Below the pieces are notes generated by a model. The model was not told the DNA's origin. It made no database searches and saw nothing but the letters and a program-made list of their open reading frames with translations. Shown here piece by piece: positions 16,429-24,315 of a DNA stretch of 34,473 bases; position 1 is the first letter of the stretch; each line of letters opens with the position of its first letter. The DNA comes from Ruegeria sp. Alg231-54 (GTDB taxonomy: Bacteria; Pseudomonadota; Alphaproteobacteria; Rhodobacterales; Rhodobacteraceae), in assembly GCF_900143525.1 (NCBI RefSeq), contig NZ_FREZ01000023.1, positions 4,464 through 38,936 of the forward strand, read 5' to 3'. The translations under genes were made by a program, and so were the position numbers.

Positions 16429-17430
16429 TTAGCCCGTTTGTAATTCCACAGCAGCTTCGTCTTTCCACAACAGGTCCACGGTATCGCCTTCGTTCAAGGC
16501 TTCGCTGTTGCGCCAGACATCGATGTCCACTTCGATTTCGGTACCATCGCTGGCATCCACGATGACGCGCTGCATTGAACCAAAGTAGGTAATAGAGCGC
16601 ACCACCCCACTCGTCCGTGCCTCCGCATGGCCCGCGCCTTTGCGCAGGTCGATTTTTTCGGGACGCAGGGCGTAAGTTTTGCCGTCTTGCTGAATGAAGT
16701 TGGATTTGCCCAAGAAACTGGCCGTGAACTGGTTCACTGGCTGCTCATAGAGCTCCTGAGGCGTACCAATCTGTTCAATCGCCCCGTCGCGCATGATCAC
16801 GATGCGGTCCGACATGGACAGCGCTTCTTCCTGATCATGGGTGACGTAGATGAAGGTCGTGCCAACTCGGCGGTGAATATCCTTGAGTTGCTCCTGCACC
16901 TCGACCCGCAGTTTCTTGTCAAGCGCGCCAAGCGGTTCGTCCAACAGCAACACCGGTGGCGCAAAACACAGCGCACGTGCCAGCGCGACGCGCTGTTGCT
17001 GCCCGCCGGACAGCTGCCCCGGCTTGCGGTCCGCGAAATCCTGCAGCTGAACCAATTCCAGCATCTCGTCGACCCGCGCCCTAATCTCTGACGTGGGACG
17101 TTTGCGCACACTCAAGGCGTATCCGATGTTGTCTCGCACGCTCATATGGGGGAACAGCGCGTAGCCCTGAAATACCATGCCAAAATTGCGTTTTTCCGCG
17201 GGGGTTTGCGCGATGGAGGACCCATCCAGCGCAATGTCCCCTTCAGAGATATCGAGGAACCCCGCGATCATCATTAACAGCGTGGTCTTGCCCGACCCCG
17301 AGGGGCCCAGCAGAGTCAGAAACTCACCTTTCTGAATATCCAGACTGATGTTGTTGACTGCCCGGAATGTCCCGAACAGTTTCGAGACATTACGCACCTG
17401 CAAACTGCCTGTATCGGCGAGGTCAGCCAT
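16429..17430 (-). CDS. ABC transporter ATP-binding protein, PotA-like
   Basis: 333-residue importer ATPase. Walker A is GPSGSGKTT (42-50), the Q-loop is MVFQGYALFPH, the signature is QLSGGQQQRVALARA (139-153), and Walker B is LLLDEPLGALD. A C-terminal TOBE-type regulatory domain begins near residue 240 (ALRPEKIDL). It energises the PotB/PotC-like permeases encoded just downstream. The start overlaps the end of the BKACE gene by 8 bp, tying the importer to the catabolic enzyme. Confidence 0.95.
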   Translation of the reverse strand: MADLADTGSLQVRNVSKLFGTFRAVNNISLDIQKGEFLTLLGPSGSGKTTLLMMIAGFLDISEGDIALDGSSIAQTPAEKRNFGMVFQGYALFPHMSVRDNIGYALSVRKRPTSEIRARVDEMLELVQLQDFADRKPGQLSGGQQQRVALARALCFAPPVLLLDEPLGALDKKLRVEVQEQLKDIHRRVGTTFIYVTHDQEEALSMSDRIVIMRDGAIEQIGTPQELYEQPVNQFTASFLGKSNFIQQDGKTYALRPEKIDLRKGAGHAEARTSGVVRSITYFGSMQRVIVDASDGTEIEVDIDVWRNSEALNEGDTVDLLWKDEAAVELQTG

Positions 17431-18313
17431 CCGCGCCTCTCAACTTCAGCTTGTTGCGCGCCTCTTGCGGGGTCAGCACACGCCCCCCCATGCGCTCAAT
17501 GATCTCGCGGGCACGGGTGACAAGCTGGCCGTTGGTCGCCAGAACCCCGCGCTCCAAATAGATGTTGTCCTCCAGCCCTACGCGCACATTGCCACCCAAC
17601 GCGACAGAGGCCGCTGCCATGGGCATTTGACCGCGTCCAATCCCGAAGCTGGCCCAGCTGGCCCCGGCAGGCAGTTGCGCTTTCATGGCAGCCATGGTTT
17701 CGACGGTCTGATCCGCGCCCCAGGGAATGCCCAGACAAAGCTGGAACATGGGAGGCGCATCAATCAGCCCCTCATCCACCATCGCCTTGGCGAAGCGGAT
17801 ATGGCCAAGGTCAAAGACTTCCAGTTCCGGCTTCACCCCCCATTCCTGCACCAATGCCGCCATACGCCGCAGTGTTGGCGGGGTAGAGATATAGATCATG
17901 TCCGTGTCAGAGAAATTCAGTGTCCCGCAATCCAGTGAACATATATCGGGCAAGCATTCCTTGATGTGAGCGAGCCGTTCCTCGGGGCCGATCATGTCCG
18001 TGCCGGGGCCCGGCATCGCTGGGTTGGCCGGGTCCGAGATCCAGTCGCCGCCCATCCCGGCGGTCACATTGATCACCACATCGGTGTCACTGTCGCGCAC
18101 CCGGTCCACGATTTCCTTGAAAAGCTTCGGGTCGCGTGAGCCTTGGCCCGTCTCGGGATCACGCGCGTGAATATGCGCGGCGGAGGCCCCTGCCTTGGCC
18201 GCCTCAATCGCCGCATTAGCGATCTCTTTCGGCGTGACGGGCACATGCGGACTTTTGCCCGTGGTATCGCCCGCGCCAGTCACGGCGCAAGTCAGGACAA
18301 CCTCATAGTTCAT
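17423..18313 (-). CDS. Beta-keto acid cleavage enzyme (BKACE), 3-dehydrocarnitine-cleavage type
   Basis: 296 residues. BKACE enzymes (formerly DUF849) are zinc TIM barrels that react a beta-keto acid with acetyl-CoA to give acetoacetate and a new acyl-CoA. The zinc ligands are visible as His47 and His49 (AHIHARDPETG) and Glu248 in VRVGLEDNIYL. VTGAGDTTGKSPHVPVTP, VTAGMGGD, SLDCGTLNF and CLGIPWGA match, as I remember it, the dehydrocarnitine-cleaving group of Pseudomonas carnitine catabolism, where the products are betainyl-CoA and acetoacetate. It leads the transporter operon and is divergent from a GlxA regulator of the type that controls carnitine genes. The family call is strong; the exact keto acid may be a carnitine relative. 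Confidence 0.9.
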   Translation of the reverse strand: MNYEVVLTCAVTGAGDTTGKSPHVPVTPKEIANAAIEAAKAGASAAHIHARDPETGQGSRDPKLFKEIVDRVRDSDTDVVINVTAGMGGDWISDPANPAMPGPGTDMIGPEERLAHIKECLPDICSLDCGTLNFSDTDMIYISTPPTLRRMAALVQEWGVKPELEVFDLGHIRFAKAMVDEGLIDAPPMFQLCLGIPWGADQTVETMAAMKAQLPAGASWASFGIGRGQMPMAAASVALGGNVRVGLEDNIYLERGVLATNGQLVTRAREIIERMGGRVLTPQEARNKLKLRGADG

Positions 18314-18364
18314 CTGGCAAACCCCCTATTTTTTTCAGCTTGACGCGGGAAAGGGTAAGAAAGA

Positions 18365-18380
18365 TGTCGATTATCCGACA
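18365..18380. promoter_or_regulatory. Dyad in the BKACE / GlxA divergent promoter region
   Basis: TGTCG (18365-18369) and CGACA (18376-18380) are a perfect inverted repeat with a 6-bp spacer, in the 120-bp gap between the divergent BKACE and regulator genes. The same half-sites recur in the other divergent promoter region of the locus (23842-23856), so a common regulator is plausible. Confidence 0.45.
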
Positions 18381-18433
18381 GTCTTTCGGCTATGCTGGCG
18401 AAAAATCGCACTATGCAATCTGGACTTTAGCTC

Positions 18434-19489
18434 ATGCAAATCGACATGACCCAGCAGACGCCCCGCGCTGTGCATCATGCCATTTTTGTGGTGGTCCCAC
18501 GGTTCAACATAACCACATTGATCACCATGACCGAAACGATGCGGATCGCGAATTATCTTTCGGCAGAGCCCCTGTTTTCTTGGGACATCGTGTCCTTTGA
18601 CGGCACTGAAATCGTGGCCAGCAATGGCATGACAACCCGCGTTTCAGCAGAGCAGGACAACCTGCCGCCAGCGGATTACATTTTTGTTTTGGGCAGCTGG
18701 GGGACGGAGCATTACGATAACCGCGCGCTTACCGCTTGGCTGCGCAAGCGCGCGCGGGCGGGGAGCAGTATCTGCGGGGTTGAGCTTGGCTGCTATATTG
18801 TCGCGCGGGCGGGTCTGTTGGACGGAAAGCCGGCGACGATCCACTGGTCCTGGCTCAGCGGTTTTCGCGAAAGCTTTGACCGGGTGGATGTGCAGGAATG
18901 CCTGTTCACCATCGAGGGCAAGATCATGACCTGCTCGGGTGGGCTCGCGGGCGTGGATCTAATGCTTCGTTTGATCGAGCGCACCCATGGCAGTGGCTTT
19001 TCGGGCGAAATTGCCGATCAAATGTTGCATCACCCGATCCGCAACGCGGGTGCGTCACAGCGGTCCACCATGGGGCGCAGCACGGAGACCATGCTGCCGC
19101 TGGTGCGTGAGGCGATGACGCTGATCGAAGGGAACATAGAAGAACCGCTCAGCGTGCCGGAGATCGCTGATACGCTGGATGTCTCGCAGCGACAGCTAGA
19201 GCGGAAATTCAAGAAACACGTCGGTTGCACTGTGGTGCAGTTCGGTTTGTTGCGACGGTTGCAGAATGCGCGGTTGCTGCTGATCTCCACCGATCTCAGC
19301 GTGCGCGAGATTGCCACCGCGTCAGGGTTCAACACCCTGTCCCATTTTGCCTATTCCTTTGGCAAATTCTTTGGCCGCCGCCCTTCGGAATACCGAGAGG
19401 CATGGCCTGCAAATGAACCGGCGCCGAGTTGGCCCGGTTCCCTGTCAGATTTCCTTTCAACGCTTAAGGAGATTCCGGGCCGTCCCTAA
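18434..19489 (+). CDS. GlxA-family transcriptional regulator (CdhR/GbdR-like)
   Basis: 351 residues: an N-terminal DJ-1/PfpI-like class I amidotransferase domain (about 15-190) used for effector sensing, then an AraC-type DNA-binding domain (about 235-335) with SVPEIADTLDVSQRQLERKF and VREIATASGFNTLSHFAYSFGKFFGRRPSEYR. Regulators of this build (CdhR, GbdR) respond to carnitine or betaine in pseudomonads. The nucleophile-elbow region reads ICGVELGCYI. It is divergent from the BKACE operon and converges with the carnitine-dehydrogenase-like gene, the two stops overlapping by 4 bp. It most likely activates the surrounding catabolic units. Confidence 0.92.
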   Translation: MQIDMTQQTPRAVHHAIFVVVPRFNITTLITMTETMRIANYLSAEPLFSWDIVSFDGTEIVASNGMTTRVSAEQDNLPPADYIFVLGSWGTEHYDNRALTAWLRKRARAGSSICGVELGCYIVARAGLLDGKPATIHWSWLSGFRESFDRVDVQECLFTIEGKIMTCSGGLAGVDLMLRLIERTHGSGFSGEIADQMLHHPIRNAGASQRSTMGRSTETMLPLVREAMTLIEGNIEEPLSVPEIADTLDVSQRQLERKFKKHVGCTVVQFGLLRRLQNARLLLISTDLSVREIATASGFNTLSHFAYSFGKFFGRRPSEYREAWPANEPAPSWPGSLSDFLSTLKEIPGRP

Positions 19490-20436
19490 CCCAACCGCGC
19501 CTCGCGCAACGCGCGCAACACTGCGACAATCTCTCGATCGCGCTGCGCGGCCATATCCTCAAAGTGGCGATCTCCTGCGATGTAATTGCAACCATCGACC
19601 ATGCGATCACGCAGCTCTCGGGTGAGTTCTGGTGCCTCCAGCCGGGTCCAGGGCAGCTTTAGCGCGGGGCCAAACTGATCCAGATTGGTCGCCATGCCGC
19701 CCGCGCCACAGGCCACGTGAAAGGCCATACACTGACCTTGGGACACCATGCGCGGCGCAGGCCCATTCATCAAGGCAATGTCGATGTCTTCCGGCGTCGC
19801 CTCGCCATTGGCAACCATGTGCAAGGCCTCGCGCCAGAGCGCTTCTTGCAGGCGCGTCGCGACGAAGCCGGGGATTTCTTTTTTCATCAACAGCGGCGCT
19901 TTGCCCGCAATTTCGTAAAACTTCCCGGCCCATACCACGGCATCCGGCGCAGTTTTGTCACCGCCCACAATCTCGACCAGCGGCAGCAGGTAGGGCGGAT
20001 TGAACGGGTGTCCGATCACGCAGCGTTCAGGGGTCGCGCATTTGGCTTGGATCTCGCTCATTGTCAGACCGGAGGTTGAGGAGCCGATGACAACGTCAGG
20101 CGGCAGCACCTCTCCCATCTGTGCGTAAAGCGATTGTTTGATCTCCAACCGCTCCGGTGCACTTTCCTGCACGAACTGCGCACCCTCCAGCGCCTGTTCA
20201 AGGTCGGTGACAATGCGGAGACGGTCCAAAGACGCGCCCTCAGCCAGCCCCAGATCCGTCAGACTGCCCCAGGCGGTGTTGAGGATCGAATGGAATGCTT
20301 CAGTTTCACTGGTGTCATGCAGATAGGCCGTCACATCATAGCCACGGGCCAGAAAATGCGCCGCCCAGCCGCCGCCAATTGGGCCCGCGCCAATGCTGGT
20401 GATGCGGGTGACGCTGATAGGATCAGGATACATCAT
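19486..20436 (-). CDS. L-carnitine dehydrogenase-like 3-hydroxyacyl dehydrogenase
   Basis: 316 residues of the 3-hydroxyacyl-CoA dehydrogenase fold. The NAD-binding GAGPIG lies at 16-21; FVQESAPERLEIK, IGSSTSGL, VIGHPFNPPYLLPLVEIVGG and IPGFVATRLQEALWREALH follow in the order seen in carnitine 3-dehydrogenases (CdhA/LcdH), which oxidise L-carnitine to 3-dehydrocarnitine. The product would feed the BKACE encoded nearby. However, the region where I recall typical carnitine dehydrogenases having a W-x-x-M-G segment reads GPAPRMVSQG (225-234), so the substrate may be a different beta-hydroxy betaine. The start overlaps the CaiD-like stop (ATGATG). It is the last gene of its operon. Confidence 0.85.
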   Translation of the reverse strand: MMYPDPISVTRITSIGAGPIGGGWAAHFLARGYDVTAYLHDTSETEAFHSILNTAWGSLTDLGLAEGASLDRLRIVTDLEQALEGAQFVQESAPERLEIKQSLYAQMGEVLPPDVVIGSSTSGLTMSEIQAKCATPERCVIGHPFNPPYLLPLVEIVGGDKTAPDAVVWAGKFYEIAGKAPLLMKKEIPGFVATRLQEALWREALHMVANGEATPEDIDIALMNGPAPRMVSQGQCMAFHVACGAGGMATNLDQFGPALKLPWTRLEAPELTRELRDRMVDGCNYIAGDRHFEDMAAQRDREIVAVLRALREARLG

Positions 20437-21236
20437 TCACCTTTGAAGTTGGGTTCGCGCTTTTCCACGAAAGCCGCCACCCCTTCGGCAGCATCATCTG
20501 ATTTGAGCATCTTGCGATAGATCGGCATCGGGTCCGTGCGCATCTTGTGAAACGCCTGCTCCAGTGGCACGCATTCGATTTCGCGCTGCACCTCTTTGAC
20601 GGATTGCATCGCAAGCGGTGCCGACCAGGCAATCGAAGCCGCCCATTCGCGCGCAGCATCCATCAACTGCTCTTTCGGCACCACCTTGTTGACCAGCCCA
20701 TAGTGCGCTGCTTCCTGCGCGGTCATGCGGCGGCCCAGCAAGAACATCTCCATCGCAATGTTGTGCGGAATGCGGCGCGGCAATCGTTGCAGCGCGCCCG
20801 CGTCCGGCACGATGCCTAGGGGCATTTCCGGCAGCCCGAATTCCACGTGATCGGCGGCGATCAGCAGGTCGCACCCCAACGCCATCTCGAACCCGCCACC
20901 AATGGCCAACCCATTGATCGCAGCAATTACGGGCTTGTTCAGCGCCCAGTTTTCAGTGAGCCCGGTGAAGCCGCCAAAGCCGTAGTCATCGGTCTCCCAC
21001 CAATTATCGAGCTGCATCTCTCCGTCATTGAGCGCCTTTAGGTCCCACCCAGCCGAGAATATCTTCTCTCCACCACCGGTCAGGATCGCGCAGCGCAGAT
21101 CCTTGTCTTCGTGCAGCTCCTGAAAGGCTGCAGCCAGCGCCTGTGACGTGGGCACATCAATGGCATTCACCTTGCCGCGCTCCAGCGTGACTTCCAGAAC
21201 ATGACCCTCGCGGTGAACCTTAACGCCGTCTGACAT
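20433..21236 (-). CDS. Crotonobetainyl-CoA hydratase-like protein (CaiD-like, crotonase family)
   Basis: 267 residues, crotonase fold. GGGEKIFSAGWDLKALN, GGFTGLTE, NKPVIAAINGLAIGGGFE and FGLPEMPLGIVPDAGALQRLP correspond closely to E. coli CaiD as I recall it, which hydrates crotonobetainyl-CoA to carnitinyl-CoA. Both catalytic glutamates are kept (Glu117 and Glu137). The gene sits between the monooxygenase (4-bp gap) and the carnitine-dehydrogenase-like gene (4-bp overlap). The expected order is unsaturated acyl-CoA, hydration, release of CoA, oxidation of the alcohol, then cleavage by BKACE. A more general enoyl-CoA hydratase role is possible. Confidence 0.85.
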   Translation of the reverse strand: MSDGVKVHREGHVLEVTLERGKVNAIDVPTSQALAAAFQELHEDKDLRCAILTGGGEKIFSAGWDLKALNDGEMQLDNWWETDDYGFGGFTGLTENWALNKPVIAAINGLAIGGGFEMALGCDLLIAADHVEFGLPEMPLGIVPDAGALQRLPRRIPHNIAMEMFLLGRRMTAQEAAHYGLVNKVVPKEQLMDAAREWAASIAWSAPLAMQSVKEVQREIECVPLEQAFHKMRTDPMPIYRKMLKSDDAAEGVAAFVEKREPNFKGE

Positions 21237-21240
21237 CTGC

Positions 21241-22281
21241 TTATCCCTCTTTGAATTCTGGCATTACTTCGTTGACGAACATGCGCAGGGATTTCTGTTG
21301 TGAAGCGTGATCGAGCCCCATGGAGGCGTAATAGATGTACTCATTCACACCCAGCGCCTGATAGCGCTTCAGCTTTTCGATGACCCGGTCGGGAGAACCG
21401 AACATCAAGTTCTCCTCCAACATCACGGGGTCGTATTGTTCCCGTCCCTCCAGTTCATCCAGCGGGATGGAGGCGGGGAAGCCGTCCTTCACATCGCCCA
21501 GATTGCGAAACAGGTTTTCGAACTGGCTCAGCAGGCGGCGGATCGCCCGCATCGCGTTTTCACCATCGGCTGCGTTGTCATAAACGCATGAATGGCGCAT
21601 CAAGGCGAAGCGTGGCACCCAGCCGTTGTCGGCCTTTTCAATCGCCTCATCCAGTTGTTTCTTGTAGAGTTCGGCCTCTGCAAAGGGACGTGTGAACGGC
21701 CAGCAGTTCACATGGCACCTTTCCCGCATAGCGTAGTCATAGGTGATGGGTGAGCGCGCAGAGACCCAGACCGGCACCTCCTTCTGAAGCGGCTTTGGCA
21801 CTGAGGTCGAGGTCGGGAATTGCCAGTATTCCCCGTTGTGTTCGTAGTCGCCCTTCCAAAGCTCACGCACCGCAGGCAGCATTTCCTGCATGTAACGCCA
21901 GGCATCAGATTGCTTGAGCCCCGGTTTCATTCGGTCAAACTCGCGCTGATAGGCCCCCGAACCGATGCCGAATTCCAACCGCCCGCCGGTGATCAGATCG
22001 GTGAACGCCGCTTCGCCCGCCAGGTTGATCGGGTGCCAATAGGCCGCCGTCGCAACGGCCGTGCCCAGACGGATGCGGCTGGTTTCGGCAGCCCACCAAG
22101 TAAGGATCTGGAAAGGGTTTGGCGCGATGGTCATTTCCAACGCGTGGTGCTCGGCGGCCCAGACGATATCAAACCCACCCTCTTCGGCGATCTGCACCAT
22201 CTCCAGCGTGTGACGGGCGACATCCTGCATGTCCAGATTGTCGTCGATCCGCTCCATGTTCACGGCAAGTTGGAATTTCAT
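21241..22281 (-). CDS. Luciferase-like (LLM) flavin-dependent monooxygenase, TgnB-like
   Basis: 346-residue TIM-barrel monooxygenase that needs reduced FMN from a partner reductase. It starts MKFQLAVNMERID and has IVWAAEHHALEMTIAPNPF, LGTAVATAAYWHPINLAGEA, GGRLEFGIGSGAYQREFDR and NGEYWQFPTSTSVPKPLQ. These blocks resemble, from memory, the oxygenase of trigonelline degradation (TgnB) and, more distantly, RutA; both open N-heterocyclic rings. GGGAGA precedes the ATG at 22281; the extra upstream ATG lies inside the aldehyde dehydrogenase gene. Its reductase partner is probably the C-terminal half of the fusion at 25117-27216. The substrate is unknown. Confidence 0.88.
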   Translation of the reverse strand: MKFQLAVNMERIDDNLDMQDVARHTLEMVQIAEEGGFDIVWAAEHHALEMTIAPNPFQILTWWAAETSRIRLGTAVATAAYWHPINLAGEAAFTDLITGGRLEFGIGSGAYQREFDRMKPGLKQSDAWRYMQEMLPAVRELWKGDYEHNGEYWQFPTSTSVPKPLQKEVPVWVSARSPITYDYAMRERCHVNCWPFTRPFAEAELYKKQLDEAIEKADNGWVPRFALMRHSCVYDNAADGENAMRAIRRLLSQFENLFRNLGDVKDGFPASIPLDELEGREQYDPVMLEENLMFGSPDRVIEKLKRYQALGVNEYIYYASMGLDHASQQKSLRMFVNEVMPEFKEG

Positions 22282-22292
22282 TGTTCTCTCCC

Positions 22293-23774
22293 TCAACGCA
22301 TTACAAACGGATTGGCCATCGGTTCATCAGACGTGTTCATCCAGATCGTCTTTGGGCGGGTATAGTCGTAGATCGCCTGGAACCCGCTTTCGCGGCCATA
22401 TCCCGATCCTTTGTTGCCCCCGAACTCCGCAATCGGAGACACCACCCGATAGGTGTTCACCCAGACGATACCGGCACGCACTGCCCCCGCCATGCGCAGG
22501 GAGCGCGCGCTGTCGCGGGTAAAGATACCTGCTGCCAGCCCATGTTCGCTATCATTGGCCAATGCGAGCACCTCTTCCTCGGTTTTGAACCGCTGCACCG
22601 ACAGAACCGGGCCAAACAATTCAGTGTCGACAATGCGCAGATCCTGACGAGGGACTTCGATGATCGTGGGTTCATAGAACAGGCCAGACATCCCCTTTGG
22701 CTGCTTGCCGCCGACCAGCACTTTGCCGCCTTCTGTTTGGGCATGTGCCACTTCTCGTTGGATATGCTCTAACTGTCCGGTGGTGCACAATGGCCCCATC
22801 TGGGTCTCATCCGCCAGCGGGTCCCCAATCACGATCTGGCGGGCCAGCGCGGTCATCTGCTCAAGGAATTGATCGGCAATGTCTTCGTGCAGGTAAAGCC
22901 GTGACCCAGCCACACAGCTTTGCCCCGTGGCGCCAAAGATGCCCGCGATAGAGGCGTTTACAGCGCTTTCGATATTGGCATCGTGAAAGACGATGAACGG
23001 GGATTTGCCCCCCAATTCCAACGACACTTCGGCAAAATTTCGTTTGACGTTCTCCAGCACATGCCGCGCGGCATTTGGCCCTCCGGTAAAGGACACACGG
23101 GCCACGAGCGGATGACCTGTGAGCGCACGGCCGCAGGGCTCCCCATGGCCGGTGATGATGTTGACGACGCCGGGGGGAATGCCCGCCTCTTCAATCAGCT
23201 TACCAAACTCCAGCATCGCCGCACTGGCATGTTCAGAGGCTTTCAGCACGACGGTATTGCCAGCCGCAAGCGCCGGGCCAATCTTGACGGCCACCAGAAA
23301 CAGTTGCGAATTCCACGGCACCACGGCAGCCACCACCCCAAGGGGTTCACGCCTCGTGAAGACGAACATGTCGGGTTTGTCGATGGGCAGTGTTTCGCCG
23401 CTGACCTTGTCGGCACAGCCTGCAAAGAAGTGAAAGAACTCGGCGATATACGTCGCCTGCCAGCGGGTCTCCTTTAGCATCTTGCCGGTATCAATGGATT
23501 CCGTGCGCCCCAATGCTTCTGAATGTTCCGCCAGCAGATCGCCCAGCTTGCGCAGGCACTTGCCCCGTTGCGTCGGCGTCATGCCTGCCCAGGGTCCGGT
23601 TGTGAATGCGGCATGTGCGGCCTCAACTGCACGGTTCACGTCAGCCTCGGTCGCTTCGGGCACACGGCTCCAGACGTTGCCATCAGCGGGGTTCACGCTG
23701 TCAAAGGTGCCGCCGTCCTCTGCATCACACCACTGTCCGTCGATCAGCATTTGGTAGTTGGTGATTTCACCCAT
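22293..23774 (-). CDS. NAD(P)-dependent aldehyde dehydrogenase
   Basis: 493 residues, the normal family length. It has VPWNSQLFLVAVKIGPALAAGNTVVLKASEHA (the last Lys contacts the cofactor), SFTGG, the catalytic-base region SLELGGKSP (Glu253) and the nucleophile region ATGQSCVAGSR (Cys287). It would oxidise the aldehyde, or the lactol tautomer, left by the monooxygenase, as the TgnC dehydrogenase does in trigonelline breakdown. I use the ATG at 23774, 9 nt after a GGGGGG run, rather than the one at 23783, which touches it. It is the first gene of the four-gene minus-strand operon and is divergent from the RidA gene. Confidence 0.92.
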   Translation of the reverse strand: MGEITNYQMLIDGQWCDAEDGGTFDSVNPADGNVWSRVPEATEADVNRAVEAAHAAFTTGPWAGMTPTQRGKCLRKLGDLLAEHSEALGRTESIDTGKMLKETRWQATYIAEFFHFFAGCADKVSGETLPIDKPDMFVFTRREPLGVVAAVVPWNSQLFLVAVKIGPALAAGNTVVLKASEHASAAMLEFGKLIEEAGIPPGVVNIITGHGEPCGRALTGHPLVARVSFTGGPNAARHVLENVKRNFAEVSLELGGKSPFIVFHDANIESAVNASIAGIFGATGQSCVAGSRLYLHEDIADQFLEQMTALARQIVIGDPLADETQMGPLCTTGQLEHIQREVAHAQTEGGKVLVGGKQPKGMSGLFYEPTIIEVPRQDLRIVDTELFGPVLSVQRFKTEEEVLALANDSEHGLAAGIFTRDSARSLRMAGAVRAGIVWVNTYRVVSPIAEFGGNKGSGYGRESGFQAIYDYTRPKTIWMNTSDEPMANPFVMR

Positions 23775-23841
23775 GGCCTGCATCCCCCCTCTGTTACCCT
23801 CTCATTCATCTCCGCTTTTGCGTCACATGTGCACGAAATTA

Positions 23842-23856
23842 CGACAAAGGTTGTCG
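23842..23856. promoter_or_regulatory. Dyad in the aldehyde dehydrogenase / RidA divergent promoter region
   Basis: CGACAA (23842-23847) and TTGTCG (23851-23856) are a perfect 6-bp inverted repeat with a 3-bp spacer, in the middle of the roughly 140-bp gap. The CGACA/TGTCG half-sites are the same as at 18365-18380 but arranged tail to tail. It is a candidate site for the GlxA-family regulator. Confidence 0.45.
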
Positions 23857-23916
23857 AAAAATCTGAAAGCGCTTTTGATGGATCAAGGCAGGCTTGCCGC
23901 AAGGGAGGCCGTATTT

Positions 23917-24315
23917 ATGGCGAAGAAAAAGCAAGTGATTGGCGGCCCGCTTGAAATTGGCGGGCGGGTCTTGTCCCTGTCGCGTGCCATACGGGCGGGT
24001 GATTTTGTGTATCTGACCGGGCAAATCCCCATGAAAGATGGCGCGCCTATGACCACCGGCACGGTAGAGGAGCAAACCCGCGCCGTGCTGGATGACATCA
24101 CCGCCACGCTGGCGCTGGCGGACTGCACCCGCGATGATGTGATCAAAGCGATGGTTTGGTTGCGGGATCGCAGCGACTTTCCCGGTTTCAATGCGGTCTA
24201 CGGGGAGTACTTTCCAATAGAACCGCCCACTCGGTCGGCGGTGGTCAGCGATCTGCTGGTCGATGTCCAGGTAGAGGTCGAGGTGGTCGCCTACCGCCCG
24301 TTAGACGATGCTTAA
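23917..24315 (+). CDS. RidA (YjgF/YER057c/UK114) family protein
   Basis: 132 residues. LSRAIRAGDFVYLTGQIPMKDG, TVEEQTRAVLDDI and PPTRSAVVSDLLVDVQVEVEVVAY follow the RidA pattern, including the conserved Arg in PTRSAV that binds carboxylates in the enamine/imine deaminases. Within a ring-opening pathway it would hydrolyse a reactive enamine or aminoacrylate-like intermediate, as RutC does in pyrimidine breakdown. The start at 23917 has GGGAGG 8 nt upstream; the longer frame to 23758 crosses the divergent promoter. It heads a four-gene plus-strand operon. Confidence 0.9.
   Translation: MAKKKQVIGGPLEIGGRVLSLSRAIRAGDFVYLTGQIPMKDGAPMTTGTVEEQTRAVLDDITATLALADCTRDDVIKAMVWLRDRSDFPGFNAVYGEYFPIEPPTRSAVVSDLLVDVQVEVEVVAYRPLDDA

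Noticed and set aside
17423..20436. Plain L-carnitine operon
   Set aside because: There is no dedicated betainyl-CoA thioesterase of the 4-hydroxybenzoyl type, the dehydrogenase substrate segment differs, and the genes are interleaved with a flavin monooxygenase module. Carnitine may still be a side substrate.
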